Assembly: GCF_014192225.1 (NCBI RefSeq)
Contig: NZ_JACHXS010000011.1
Span: 186,001 to 250,000 of the forward strand
From: Pseudoduganella umbonata
GTDB lineage: Bacteria > Pseudomonadota > Gammaproteobacteria > Burkholderiales > Burkholderiaceae_D
Direction of reading: 5' to 3'
DNA: 64,000 nucleotides
Notes under the pieces: model-generated
Seen by the model: the letters and a program-made list of their open reading frames with translations, nothing else
Told to the model about the DNA's origin: nothing
Database searches by the model: none
Translations under genes and position numbers: made by a program
Part shown: one piece after another, positions 1-7,847 of the stretch
How positions within the stretch are numbered: position 1 is the stretch's first letter
Layout: every line of letters starts with the position of its first letter

Positions 1-1121
1 TCAAGGAGGCCAAGCTGACCGGCTGGGAAGCCGATTTCGAGACGCTGAAAAAGCAGGTCAGCGCCTATGACGACTGGACCCGCAAGGCGATCATGCCGCG
101 CGCCCGCAAGGAAGTGCGGCTCCCCGCCGCGCTGTACATCGACCAGCTCGTCAACGTCGGTGTCGACATCACGCCCGAACAGATGATCGAGCGCGCCAGC
201 TTCGACTTCCAGGAAGTGCGCGACCAGATGCAGGTGGTCGCCGCTACGATCGCCGCGCAGCGCAAGCTGCCTTCCAGCGACTACCGCGACGTGATCCGCG
301 AGCTGAAGAAAGCGTCGCTCCCGGCGGACGGACTGCTGCCTTACTACCGCAAGCGGGTGCAGGATATCGAGGACATCATCCGCAAGCACGATATCGTGAC
401 CCTGCCCCAGCGCGCGCCGAACATCCGCACCGCCACGGAAGCCGAGGCGGCTTCCATCCCGGCGCCGTTCATGAGCCCGCCCCGCCTGATCGGCAACACG
501 GGCGAGTACGGCGAATTCGTCATTCCGCTGTCGAATCCGAAATCGAAGGGCAAGATGGACGACTTCGACTACGAGGCCATGGCGTGGACACTGTCCGCGC
601 ACGAGGCGCGCCCCGGCCACGAACTGCAGTTCGCGTCGATGGTGGAACAGGGCATGTCGATCGCGCGAGCCAACTTCGCCTTCAACAGCACCAACGTGGA
701 GGGCTGGGGCCTGTACTCGGAAGCGCTGATGCTGCCTTACATGCCGCCGGAGGGCCAGCTGGTGTCGCTGAAGATGCGCATGCTGCGGATGGCGCGCGCG
801 ATGCTCGATCCGATGATCAACCTGGGGCGCATGACACCCGCCGAAGCAAAGGCCTTCCTGATGCGGGAGGTGGTGCTGTCCGAACCGTTCGCGCAGTCCG
901 AGGTGGACCGCTACTCGTACCGCACGCCGGGCCAGGCCACTTCGTACTACTACGGCTACGTGAAGCTGCGCGCCTTGCGGACGCTGGCCGAGATCGAGCT
1001 GGGCGACAAGTTCCGGCAGAAGGAGTTCAACGACTTCGTGATCGCCCAGGGCATCCTGCCGCCGGACTTGCTGCAGGCGGCCGTGCTGCAGGAATTCATT
1101 GCGCCGCGGAAGGCGCGCTGA
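1..1121 (+). CDS. DUF885 family protein, C-terminal part (5' end outside window)
   Basis: The reading frame is open to the left edge of the window, so this is the C-terminal portion (about 372 residues visible) of a longer protein. DUF885 proteins are usually near 600 residues, often exported, and related to zinc metallopeptidases. The visible part carries the family's HE-x3-PGH signature (HEARPGH, encoded near 600-620). It is followed by an N-x-E-GWG-x-YSE segment about 35 residues later, which fits the remaining metal-site region. The C-terminus, with RYSYRTPGQATSYYYG, is also typical of the family. The next gene runs convergently and its 3' end overlaps this stop by 26 bases. Substrate unknown; a peptidase or carboxypeptidase role is inferred from family relationship only. 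Confidence 0.85.
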   Translation, partial: KEAKLTGWEADFETLKKQVSAYDDWTRKAIMPRARKEVRLPAALYIDQLVNVGVDITPEQMIERASFDFQEVRDQMQVVAATIAAQRKLPSSDYRDVIRELKKASLPADGLLPYYRKRVQDIEDIIRKHDIVTLPQRAPNIRTATEAEAASIPAPFMSPPRLIGNTGEYGEFVIPLSNPKSKGKMDDFDYEAMAWTLSAHEARPGHELQFASMVEQGMSIARANFAFNSTNVEGWGLYSEALMLPYMPPEGQLVSLKMRMLRMARAMLDPMINLGRMTPAEAKAFLMREVVLSEPFAQSEVDRYSYRTPGQATSYYYGYVKLRALRTLAEIELGDKFRQKEFNDFVIAQGILPPDLLQAAVLQEFIAPRKAR

Positions 1122-2076
1122 CCGACACGGGCACTTGCACGGGCTTGGGCTGCGGCGCGCGGCCGCCGTGCCGGATCCCGGCCGCTTCCAGTTCCGCCAG
1201 CAGCGCCGGCGCATAGGCCGCGTTCAGGGCGGCCACCGGATACTGGTACAGGCCGCCGTGCTCCGGCGCCAGCGGCGCCGCCTTGGCCAGCACGGCTTCG
1301 GCGGCCGTCCACAGCCGCTGCACGTGGGCCATCATCTTCTTGCGCGCGACCAGCCGTTTCCACGCATCCGGATCGCTGGCGCGCAGCGCCTTCAGGTAGG
1401 CGCCCGTGTAGAGCATGAAATCGGCCATGCCGCCGATATTGCCGTTGATCGAATTGGCCTGCTCCGCCATTGCCCGATACAGGGGCGTGCCGGCCAGCGC
1501 CACCTCGAATTCGGCGCCGGCCACGTGGGCATTGAGTTCATCGATCAGCGGGAAGAAATCGCCGCGGTTGACATTGCGGTTGCCGAAGTAGACGGCGTAG
1601 CGGCCATTCGGCTGGGCCTTGATGTCCGCCGGGATTTCGCTGTCCGCCAGCACGAAGCCTGGTGCCTGGCCGCGCACGTAGTCGGTCACGTGGATCTCGC
1701 CGCGGAAGTGGAAGACCGCGCGGTTGCCATGGCACGCGGACAGCGCGAAATCAAGCATGTGGTTCGCTTCGTGGAACGCCGTCAGCAGGGACTGCAGGTC
1801 CATCGACGCGGCACTGCGGATCCACCACATCACCTGCGGCTGCGCCGCGTTGAACAGCGGCCGCACCGATGCGTATTCGGGCGCCGCCAGCAGCGCGGTC
1901 ATCGCGGCGGTGTCGTTACCGGAGGCCCGCGCGGGATTGTCCTTGCAGATCTCGCGGCCCGGCATGGTCTGGCGGCCGGCAGGTTCGAACACGAGCGGCA
2001 TGTTGCCGCTCGCCATGCTGCCCGGCGCCGCGCCGGCGCAGCATGCAGCGAACAGCAGGCCGGCCAGCGTCTTCAT
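1096..2076 (-). CDS. Secreted protein with HExxH motif, function unknown
   Basis: A 326-residue protein. The start was chosen at MKTLAGLL because it gives a standard Sec signal peptide (hydrophobic stretch to about residue 22) and lies 7 bases after the riboflavin synthase stop. A longer frame would add 17 unconvincing residues overlapping ribE. HEANH at about residues 102-106 fits the HExxH zinc-binding motif, and an acidic LIDELNAH segment lies further downstream. Many Trp/Tyr and polar residues follow, and a Pro/Ser-rich tail ends the protein. It is the last gene of the leftward pil-rib train. I do not recognise the family; a zinc peptidase fold is possible but unproven. Confidence 0.7.
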   Translation of the reverse strand: MKTLAGLLFAACCAGAAPGSMASGNMPLVFEPAGRQTMPGREICKDNPARASGNDTAAMTALLAAPEYASVRPLFNAAQPQVMWWIRSAASMDLQSLLTAFHEANHMLDFALSACHGNRAVFHFRGEIHVTDYVRGQAPGFVLADSEIPADIKAQPNGRYAVYFGNRNVNRGDFFPLIDELNAHVAGAEFEVALAGTPLYRAMAEQANSINGNIGGMADFMLYTGAYLKALRASDPDAWKRLVARKKMMAHVQRLWTAAEAVLAKAAPLAPEHGGLYQYPVAALNAAYAPALLAELEAAGIRHGGRAPQPKPVQVPVSVSAPSAAQ

Positions 2077-2083
2077 CGGCCGG

Positions 2084-2710
2084 TCAGCCTTGTACGTCTT
2101 TACCAACCGACAGCATGCGTTCGACATAGCGGGCGATCAGGTCGATTTCCAGGTTGACCTTGCCGCCCACCTTCAGGTGCTTCAGCGTGGTGACCTGGAT
2201 CGTGTGCGGGATCAGGTTGATCGAGAAGCGGCAGCCATCGGCAACGTCTTCCACGCGGTTCACCGTCAGCGACACGCCGTTGACGACGATCGAGCCCTTG
2301 AACGCCAGGTACTTGCCCAGCGCGGCCGGCGCCTCGACGACCAGTTCCCACGATTCGCCCACCGGCTCGAACTTGCGCACGATGCCCAGGCCGTCGACGT
2401 GGCCGGACACCAGGTGGCCGCCCAGGCGCTCGTGCAGGGTCAGCGCCTTTTCCAGGTTGACTTCGCCCACGCTGTCCAGGCCCGCCGTGCAGTTCAGGCT
2501 TTCGCGCGACACGTCGACGGCGAAGCTGTCCGCCGTTTTCTCGACGACGGTCATGCAGGCGCCGTTGATGGCGATCGAGTCGCCCAGCGCCACGTCGGCC
2601 AGCGGCAGGCCGCCGGCATCGATCACGAGGCGCACGCCGGCATCATGGCCGCCGGGCAGCGGGGTTACGGTTGCGATATTGCCGACAGCGGCGACGATTC
2701 CGGTAAACAT
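2084..2710 (-). CDS. ribE: Riboflavin synthase, alpha chain
   Basis: Catalyses the dismutation of two 6,7-dimethyl-8-ribityllumazine molecules to riboflavin and 5-amino-6-ribitylamino-uracil, the last step of riboflavin synthesis in the cytosol. At 208 residues it has the family's normal size. It starts with the diagnostic MFTGIV and shows the two tandem lumazine-binding half-repeats, each with an SLT/SLN- and G-x-V/L-V-S-GH-type segment (for example HLVSGHVDG near residues 96-104). It lies 15 bases downstream of ribD on the same strand, so the two riboflavin genes are co-transcribed. No FMN riboswitch is visible, consistent with expression from the upstream pilin train. Confidence 0.97.
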   Translation of the reverse strand: MFTGIVAAVGNIATVTPLPGGHDAGVRLVIDAGGLPLADVALGDSIAINGACMTVVEKTADSFAVDVSRESLNCTAGLDSVGEVNLEKALTLHERLGGHLVSGHVDGLGIVRKFEPVGESWELVVEAPAALGKYLAFKGSIVVNGVSLTVNRVEDVADGCRFSINLIPHTIQVTTLKHLKVGGKVNLEIDLIARYVERMLSVGKDVQG

Positions 2711-2725
2711 GGTGTGATTTCTCTT

Positions 2726-3934
2726 TCAGTGAATGTTCTTGTCGATGACGCTGGTCTTGTCGCCGACGTTGGCCTTGTCCATAAAGCGCGCCAGGATGCG
2801 CAGGTCGTCGCCCACCATCTTCGCCTCGTGGAATTTCAGCGGGTACTTGCCGGCCAGTTCAGTCAGCGCCGGCAGCGCGAACATGCCCTGCGCATCGCCC
2901 AGCAGCGTGGGCGCCAGGTAGAGCAGCAGTTCGTCGACGCAGCCTTCGCGCACCAGCGAGCCATTGAGCTTCGTGCCCGCCTCGACATGCAGCTCGTTGA
3001 CCTGCCGCCGTGCCAGCTCGCGCATCAGCTCGGCCAGGTCGACCTTGCCGTGGGCGTTCGGCAGCGTGAGGATTTCAGCACCCGTGTCGCGCAGCCGCGC
3101 TTCGCGCTCGTGGTCCGTCACGGCCGCCACGATCCACGTGCCGCCGCCCTGCAGCACGCGGGCGCCCGGGTCGATCTCGAGCCGGCTGTCGACGACGATG
3201 CGGCGCGGCTGGCGCGGCGTTGCCACGGCACGCACGTTCAGTTGCGGATTGTCGGCCTTGACGGTGCCGATACCGGTCAGGATGGCGCAGGCGCGGGCGC
3301 GCCACGCGTGGCCGTCGCTGCGTGCCGCCGCGCCGGTGATCCACTGGCTCGTGCCATTGTGCAGCGCCGTCATGCCATCCAGGCTGGCGGCCGTTTTCAT
3401 GCGCACCCACGGCAGCTGCCGCGTCATGCGCGAGAAAAAGCCGATGTTCAGTTCATGGGCTTCGTCGGCCAGCAGGCCGGACGATACCGCGATGCCGGCC
3501 TGCGCCAGCCGCGCCATGCCCTGCCCGGCCACCAGCGGATTCGGGTCTTCCATCGCCGCCACCACGCGGGCCAGGCCTGAGCGCACCAGCGCGTCGCAGC
3601 ACGGCGGCGTACGGCCATAGTGGCTGCACGGTTCCAGCGTTACATAGGCGGTGGCGCCGCGCACGTCGAAGCCGCGGCGCTGGGCATCCTTCAGCGCCTG
3701 GATTTCCGCGTGATCCTGGCCTGCCGGCTGCGTGACGCCGGCGCCGATGACGATGCCGTCCTTGACGATGACGCAACCGATATGCGGGTTCGGCGACGTG
3801 CTGTACAGGCCCCGCTCGGCCCATTGCAGCGCCAGGCGCATGCCGGCCGCATCGTCGGCGATGCGCTGGCCGGCCGGGTCGTCCGTGATGGCGGGGTCCG
3901 CGTTGCGGGTGTCGTTGGTTTCCATGGTTCTCAT
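2726..3934 (-). CDS. ribD: Bifunctional diaminohydroxyphosphoribosylaminopyrimidine deaminase / 5-amino-6-(5-phosphoribosylamino)uracil reductase
   Basis: Performs the second and third steps of riboflavin synthesis. The N-terminal zinc deaminase has HAE at about residues 75-77 and PCSHYGRTPPC at about 102-112, which supply the zinc ligands and catalytic Glu. The C-terminal half is the NADPH-dependent reductase (RPWVRMKTAASLDG-like segment, then LHVEAGTKLNGSL). Length is about 402 residues, slightly longer than usual because of a roughly 30-residue N-terminal extension. The first ATG overlaps the stop of the upstream pseudopilin gene (ATGA); a second in-frame ATG three codons later is preceded by a GAGAA sequence and could be used instead. 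The overlap implies translational coupling of a housekeeping gene to the pilus genes. Confidence 0.95.
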   Translation of the reverse strand: MRTMETNDTRNADPAITDDPAGQRIADDAAGMRLALQWAERGLYSTSPNPHIGCVIVKDGIVIGAGVTQPAGQDHAEIQALKDAQRRGFDVRGATAYVTLEPCSHYGRTPPCCDALVRSGLARVVAAMEDPNPLVAGQGMARLAQAGIAVSSGLLADEAHELNIGFFSRMTRQLPWVRMKTAASLDGMTALHNGTSQWITGAAARSDGHAWRARACAILTGIGTVKADNPQLNVRAVATPRQPRRIVVDSRLEIDPGARVLQGGGTWIVAAVTDHEREARLRDTGAEILTLPNAHGKVDLAELMRELARRQVNELHVEAGTKLNGSLVREGCVDELLLYLAPTLLGDAQGMFALPALTELAGKYPLKFHEAKMVGDDLRILARFMDKANVGDKTSVIDKNIH

Positions 3935-4578
3935 TCGCCGGCCGCTTCGCTGGCGGATTCGTTCGCCATGCTGCAGCCGCTTTCCAGCCGGGGATCGCAC
4001 AGCCGCGCGCGGCCCAGCATGTTGATCTTGATGTTGCGCTGCGTACTGCCGAGCTGCAGCGACAGCGTGCCCCAGTTGGCGGCCAGGCTGTTGCTGGCGC
4101 GGCATGTACGGCCCGCACTATTATAGGCGACATAGAAAGGCGGCGCAGCGTGCGTCAGGCGTGACCAGATACGCAGCCGATCCGGCGCCGGGCCGTGCCT
4201 GAACAGCACCGTTTCGCCCGGTCCGGGCCGCGCATCGCCATCGGTATCGGCAAATACGGCCCAGCCGTCGCGCCACGCGACGCCGGCCGGATCGACGGGC
4301 GCGACGACGACGTTCTCGCCGCGGCCGATCGCCTGGGAGCGCGCCAGGTGCAGTGCCGCCAGCAGGTCGGCGGACGCGGCGCGCACGGCGTGGCGTTCGA
4401 GCAGCGCGCGAAAGCCCGGCACGGCCGCACTCATCAGGATGGCGGCGACCGCCACGGCGACCATCGCTTCGACCAGCGTGAACGCCGCCGGGCGGACCGG
4501 CGGCGTCAGCGCCAGCAGCGCGTGGCCGGGCCGGTGGCCAGGTGCACGCCGGTGCTGGTGAGGATCAATCGTTCGCAT
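3931..4578 (-). CDS. fimT: GspH/FimT-type minor pseudopilin
   Basis: A 215-residue type IV prepilin-like protein. The class III leader processing site is AA|FTLVEAM, followed by a hydrophobic helix (VAVAVAAILMSAAVPGF). The residue before the cleavage site is Ala rather than the usual Gly; Glu at +5 of the mature protein is kept. The C-terminal GspH/FimT region has paired cysteines. Minor pilins of this family prime pilus assembly in the inner membrane. The ATG used gives a long 32-residue leader and overlaps the end of pilE by 73 bases; a shorter non-ATG start just before the FTLVE segment cannot be excluded. It is the last pilus gene before ribD. Confidence 0.82.
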   Translation of the reverse strand: MRTIDPHQHRRAPGHRPGHALLALTPPVRPAAFTLVEAMVAVAVAAILMSAAVPGFRALLERHAVRAASADLLAALHLARSQAIGRGENVVVAPVDPAGVAWRDGWAVFADTDGDARPGPGETVLFRHGPAPDRLRIWSRLTHAAPPFYVAYNSAGRTCRASNSLAANWGTLSLQLGSTQRNIKINMLGRARLCDPRLESGCSMANESASEAAGE

Positions 4579-5027
4579 GACGGGTCCCGATAGGTTCTGT
4601 CCACGCGCGCCGTGCCGGGCGTGGCGACGAGTTGCACGCAGTCGGCGATGTCTTCGCCATCGCAGGCCTTGCCTTCGATCTCGTAGGCGCTGGCGGCGGC
4701 GCTGCTGCCGGACCACCAGCGGAACTGCTGCGTCCCGGCCGTGCCGGCCGCGGCGCCGAACGCGACGTAGCGGTTGTGTTGCGTGAAGTAGCGCTCCTGC
4801 TGCTGCATCAAGGCCAGCAGCGCCACCTGACCTTCGATGCGCTTGGCGCGGATGACATGCTGCCGGTAGCCGGGATAGGCCATGGCGCCCAGCAAGCCGG
4901 CAATTGCCAGGACCACCATCAGTTCGATCAGCGTGAAACCTGTCGTCCCTTTTGTCCCTTTTGTCCCTTTTGTCCCTTTTGTCCCTTTTGTCCCTTTCCT
5001 GCCCGGCGCCCTTGCATGCCCCATCAT
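4506..5027 (-). CDS. pilE: Type IV pilin-like protein PilE with Lys-Gly-Thr repeat leader
   Basis: A 173-residue prepilin. The processing site is TTG|FTLIELMVV with Glu at +5, followed by the usual hydrophobic N-terminal helix and PGYRQHVIRAKR. The C-terminal domain has cysteines (KACDGEDIADC, DPSCERL, near-terminal ATRC). PilE/minor pilins of this type assemble into or prime the type IV pilus. The start overlaps the pilY1 stop as ATGATGG, which predicts translational coupling. The cytoplasmic leader is unusual: about 30 residues, mostly successive KGT triplets encoded by a 9-bp tandem DNA repeat. Most such leaders are 6-12 residues. Confidence 0.9.
   Translation of the reverse strand: MMGHARAPGRKGTKGTKGTKGTKGTKGTTGFTLIELMVVLAIAGLLGAMAYPGYRQHVIRAKRIEGQVALLALMQQQERYFTQHNRYVAFGAAAGTAGTQQFRWWSGSSAAASAYEIEGKACDGEDIADCVQLVATPGTARVDRTYRDPSCERLILTSTGVHLATGPATRCWR
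4945..4998. repeat. 9-bp tandem repeat (6 units) in the pilE leader
   Basis: Five perfect copies and one final variant copy of GTCCCTTTT on the plus strand, reading GGGACAAAA-type codons on the coding strand. They encode successive Lys-Gly-Thr just before the prepilin cleavage site. Because the unit is a multiple of three, slippage would lengthen or shorten the leader without shifting frame. Confidence 0.95.
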
Positions 5028-7195
5028 GGCCGCCCTGCCTGCGTTGCGGCGCGGTGCAGCTGCCGCCAGTTCGCCACTTCCCGCCACGACAGGCGGCCCG
5101 CCGGCCAACTGGCGCTGCTGCTATCGGTCGCCAGGCCGCCTTCGGTGAAATGGACGATCGCCGTGTCGCGCGCCACGCTCACGCGGCCGGCCGGATCGCG
5201 TGTCGTCCGTGTGCGCGGGCCGGGCAAGATCAGCGGCGCGCCATGGATCGGGCCGGGCGACAGCAGGCCGGTGACGCCGCCTGCCTGCGCGTTGCCGCCG
5301 CCATCCACCGGAAAGCCGGCCAGCGCATCGAGCACATAGGTGCGGCTGGCGCTGTCGGCGCAAGGATCGCTGCCGGGCACCACGGTGCTGAAAACCAGCT
5401 TGCCGTCGGCGAGCGCGCCGGCGACGAGACTGCGTTCGCCGGACACGGCGCCGTCGGCGAAATCCAGGTACCAGCCCTTAGCCCGATCGCCGGCGCCGAA
5501 CGCCGCGGGACGGCCGGTAACGACGAAGTCCGCGTCGCCGGCCGCGCCATCGACGCGGCGGTCGACCAGGTCGGCGCGGCCCAGCGGCGCGCCCGGCGCC
5601 GGCGCGGCCGGGTCGTCGTAGACCGCGTAATACGATTGCGGCACGAAGCGGGCCGGATCCCGCTCGGCCCTGCCATACAGGCTGCCGGTGCCGAACAGCA
5701 GCAGGTAGCCGCCGCCCTCGGCGTGCACGATCTTCGGCGGCTGGGTGATCGGCTGCCGCCGGCCCGTGGCATCGCGGGCAATGAAGACAGGCTGCATGGC
5801 CGGATTGCCGCGCCACGGGGCATTACGGGTGAAATCGAAGCGCCACAGCCTGCCCTGCAGGTCGCCGGCATATGCGTGGCGCAGCACGTGGCCCGCGCCC
5901 GTCACGAGCGCCGGCGCGCCCAGGCCGGCAGGCAGCGCCGCTTCCACTGCCGGCGTGTCGAGGCGGTAGTAATTGCTGTCCAGCCGCCAGCGCTCGGCAG
6001 GCAGCCTGTCCAGTGCGAGCAGGAACAGCGCGCCGTTTCCGTCCTGGCCATTCACACCGTTGCCGGTCACGGCGAAGTGGCGGTATTCGGGCGTGCCGTT
6101 GCGGGTGCGCAGTTTCAGCCGTGCCACCTGCGCCGGCTGCATCACGTGGCCGACGGCGGCATCGTCGCGCTCCGTGAATTCCCAGAGCGCGCCCAGGCCG
6201 GCATCGAACGCGGCCGGATCGGTGACATCCAGCGCGAACATGCCCCGGCCGCCGGCGCCGGGTGTGCCCAGCAGCACGCTGCGCCACGCGCCGCGGATCA
6301 AGGCCTCGCCGGCAGCCAGCGGACCGTCGACATAGGCGCGGTGCGTGTAGCCGGGATCCGGCAGCGCGTTCAGCACCGGCACCAGCAGCGCCGGCACGTA
6401 GGCGAACAGTTCGGCGCCCGTGCCCGCATCGAAAGCGTGCAGCATGCCATCGTTGGCGCCGAGGTAGACCGCCGGGGCGCGCCGCAGCGTGCGCGCCAGG
6501 AAAGCGGCATAGGCGGCATCGCCGAACAGGTTCAAGCCGGCCCCCAGGTACAGCGGCGTGCCGTGCACCGCGTCGCCCAGCAAGCCGGTGCGGCGGCGCA
6601 GCGTGCTGCCTTCCAGCGCCCGTTCGCCGCGCAGCCAGGCCACGCGATCGGGGCCGAAACCATCGGCGGCGGTACCACCGGGCGGCCGGTCGAGGGCGGC
6701 GCGCTGCGACAGCGCCAGCCGGGCCCATTCGAATGGCACCGTGGCGCCCGATTGCGCCCCGTCCGGGTGGCTGGTGAAAATATGGCGCGCGGCCGGCGGC
6801 GTGGCAGCCAGCACCGCCGCCGCATCCCACAGTGGAGCGAGCAGCCGGGGAACGCCGCCATCGCCAACGACGAGCGGCACGCGGGCCAGCGTGCCGCTGC
6901 CGGTCGACACGTCGTACGATACCTGGAACACGCTCGCGTCGGATGGCCCGGCCGGGTCCGGGGCCGGCAGTTGTGTCGCCGGAATGGCCAGCGCCTGCCC
7001 CTGGACGGTACGAGCGCCGCTGCACCCCAGCGCGGCCGCGCCGTCATCGAGCGCGACGGCCCGCGTATTCGTGGATCCCATCGGCAGGCATACCGCACAG
7101 AACAAGGCCAGGCATGCGGCGAGGCCCAGTGCCAGGTTCGGTGCGAGATGCGTTGAAATACAACCACGGCTGCGTTGATCGGCGGTGTTGCCCAT
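5024..7195 (-). CDS. pilY1: PilY1/PilC-type pilus tip-associated protein, short form
   Basis: A 723-residue exported protein matching the C-terminal beta-propeller domain of PilY1/PilC, which acts in type IV pilus biogenesis, adhesion and control of retraction. Family segments seen include PAVYLGANDGMLHAFDA, GRGMFALDVTDP, FAVTGNGVNG and the GRLWRFDF blade motif. An N-terminal hydrophobic segment (about residues 20-40) is the export signal. Typical PilY1 proteins exceed 1000 residues and often have an N-terminal von Willebrand A domain. That domain is absent here, and only about 170 residues precede the propeller. A GGAGAA ribosome site precedes the ATG. It lies between pilX and pilE and overlaps pilE. 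Confidence 0.92.
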   Translation of the reverse strand: MGNTADQRSRGCISTHLAPNLALGLAACLALFCAVCLPMGSTNTRAVALDDGAAALGCSGARTVQGQALAIPATQLPAPDPAGPSDASVFQVSYDVSTGSGTLARVPLVVGDGGVPRLLAPLWDAAAVLAATPPAARHIFTSHPDGAQSGATVPFEWARLALSQRAALDRPPGGTAADGFGPDRVAWLRGERALEGSTLRRRTGLLGDAVHGTPLYLGAGLNLFGDAAYAAFLARTLRRAPAVYLGANDGMLHAFDAGTGAELFAYVPALLVPVLNALPDPGYTHRAYVDGPLAAGEALIRGAWRSVLLGTPGAGGRGMFALDVTDPAAFDAGLGALWEFTERDDAAVGHVMQPAQVARLKLRTRNGTPEYRHFAVTGNGVNGQDGNGALFLLALDRLPAERWRLDSNYYRLDTPAVEAALPAGLGAPALVTGAGHVLRHAYAGDLQGRLWRFDFTRNAPWRGNPAMQPVFIARDATGRRQPITQPPKIVHAEGGGYLLLFGTGSLYGRAERDPARFVPQSYYAVYDDPAAPAPGAPLGRADLVDRRVDGAAGDADFVVTGRPAAFGAGDRAKGWYLDFADGAVSGERSLVAGALADGKLVFSTVVPGSDPCADSASRTYVLDALAGFPVDGGGNAQAGGVTGLLSPGPIHGAPLILPGPRTRTTRDPAGRVSVARDTAIVHFTEGGLATDSSSASWPAGRLSWREVANWRQLHRAATQAGRP

Positions 7196-7250
7196 CGCGT
7201 TCTCCGGTGAGTCTCACTGTGTCGGCACTCGGTTGCCGCCCTGTCGCCGC

Positions 7251-7847
7251 TCAGTCCCCAGGCCTGCGCCAGGCCGACTGCAGCACGACCTGCACGCCTT
7301 CCCGGTTGCCGAAGCCGATCGCCGTCACGCGGTAGTAATAGCGGGCCGCGGCCCCGGCTTCGTCGCCCGCGCGGTGATAAGGCCGCCGCTCGATGATGTA
7401 GCGGGGCCGCCGCATCGGCAGTGCGCCCTCGCCTGTCTGCATTGCCGCACCGGTGAAATGGCCCAGCGCCACGGTGGCACCATCGGCACCATGGGCACCA
7501 TGGGCACCGTCGGCCGCCAGGTCGACGACCTGCCACGGCGGCGGATCGCCGGGTCCGGCCGGCCCGCACAGGCCGAGCGCAGCGCCGGTGCCGCAGCCCG
7601 GCGCGAAATCCCCCGGCGCCGCCAGCAGAGCCGCCCGGTCGGGGGCCGCCTCTTCGATATCGCGTTCCGCATCCATCAGCGCATCCTCCGCAGCTTGCAG
7701 CGCCACGTGCCGGTCCCGTTCGGCCCGTGCCGCCTTTTCTCCCATCAATGCCATGCCGGCCGCGGTTGCCGCCAGCATCAGCACGGCCACCAGCATCACC
7801 AGCGTGACCACCAGCGCGACGCCCCGTTGCGTGCGCCGCATCGTCAA
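7251..7847 (-). CDS. pilX: Minor pilin PilX
   Basis: A 198-residue PilX N-terminal family protein. The short leader ends QRG and is followed by VALVVTLVMLVAVLML, a prepilin-type helix without Glu at +5, as is normal for PilX/GspK. Next comes the AAxxAL-x-DAE segment (ALQAAEDALMDAERD) that defines the family. Its start overlaps the pilW stop by 4 bases. In the middle, HGAHGADGA is encoded by four near-identical 9-bp units (7476-7511). PilX acts with PilV, PilW and PilY1 in the pilus-priming complex. Confidence 0.9.
   Translation of the reverse strand: MTMRRTQRGVALVVTLVMLVAVLMLAATAAGMALMGEKAARAERDRHVALQAAEDALMDAERDIEEAAPDRAALLAAPGDFAPGCGTGAALGLCGPAGPGDPPPWQVVDLAADGAHGAHGADGATVALGHFTGAAMQTGEGALPMRRPRYIIERRPYHRAGDEAGAAARYYYRVTAIGFGNREGVQVVLQSAWRRPGD
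7476..7511. repeat. 9-bp tandem repeat inside pilX (4 units)
   Basis: Four head-to-tail units of GGCACCATS-like sequence (two identical GGCACCATG units flanked by GGCACCATC and GGCACCGTC). They remain in frame and encode a Gly-Ala-His/Asp run in a probable surface loop. This is the second 9-bp in-frame repeat in this pilus operon. Confidence 0.8.

Noticed and set aside
4952-7156. A 734-codon plus-strand frame opposite pilY1/pilE
   Set aside because: The product is an Arg/Ala/His-rich shadow. The opposite strand has the PilY1 propeller motifs and coupled start/stop overlaps.
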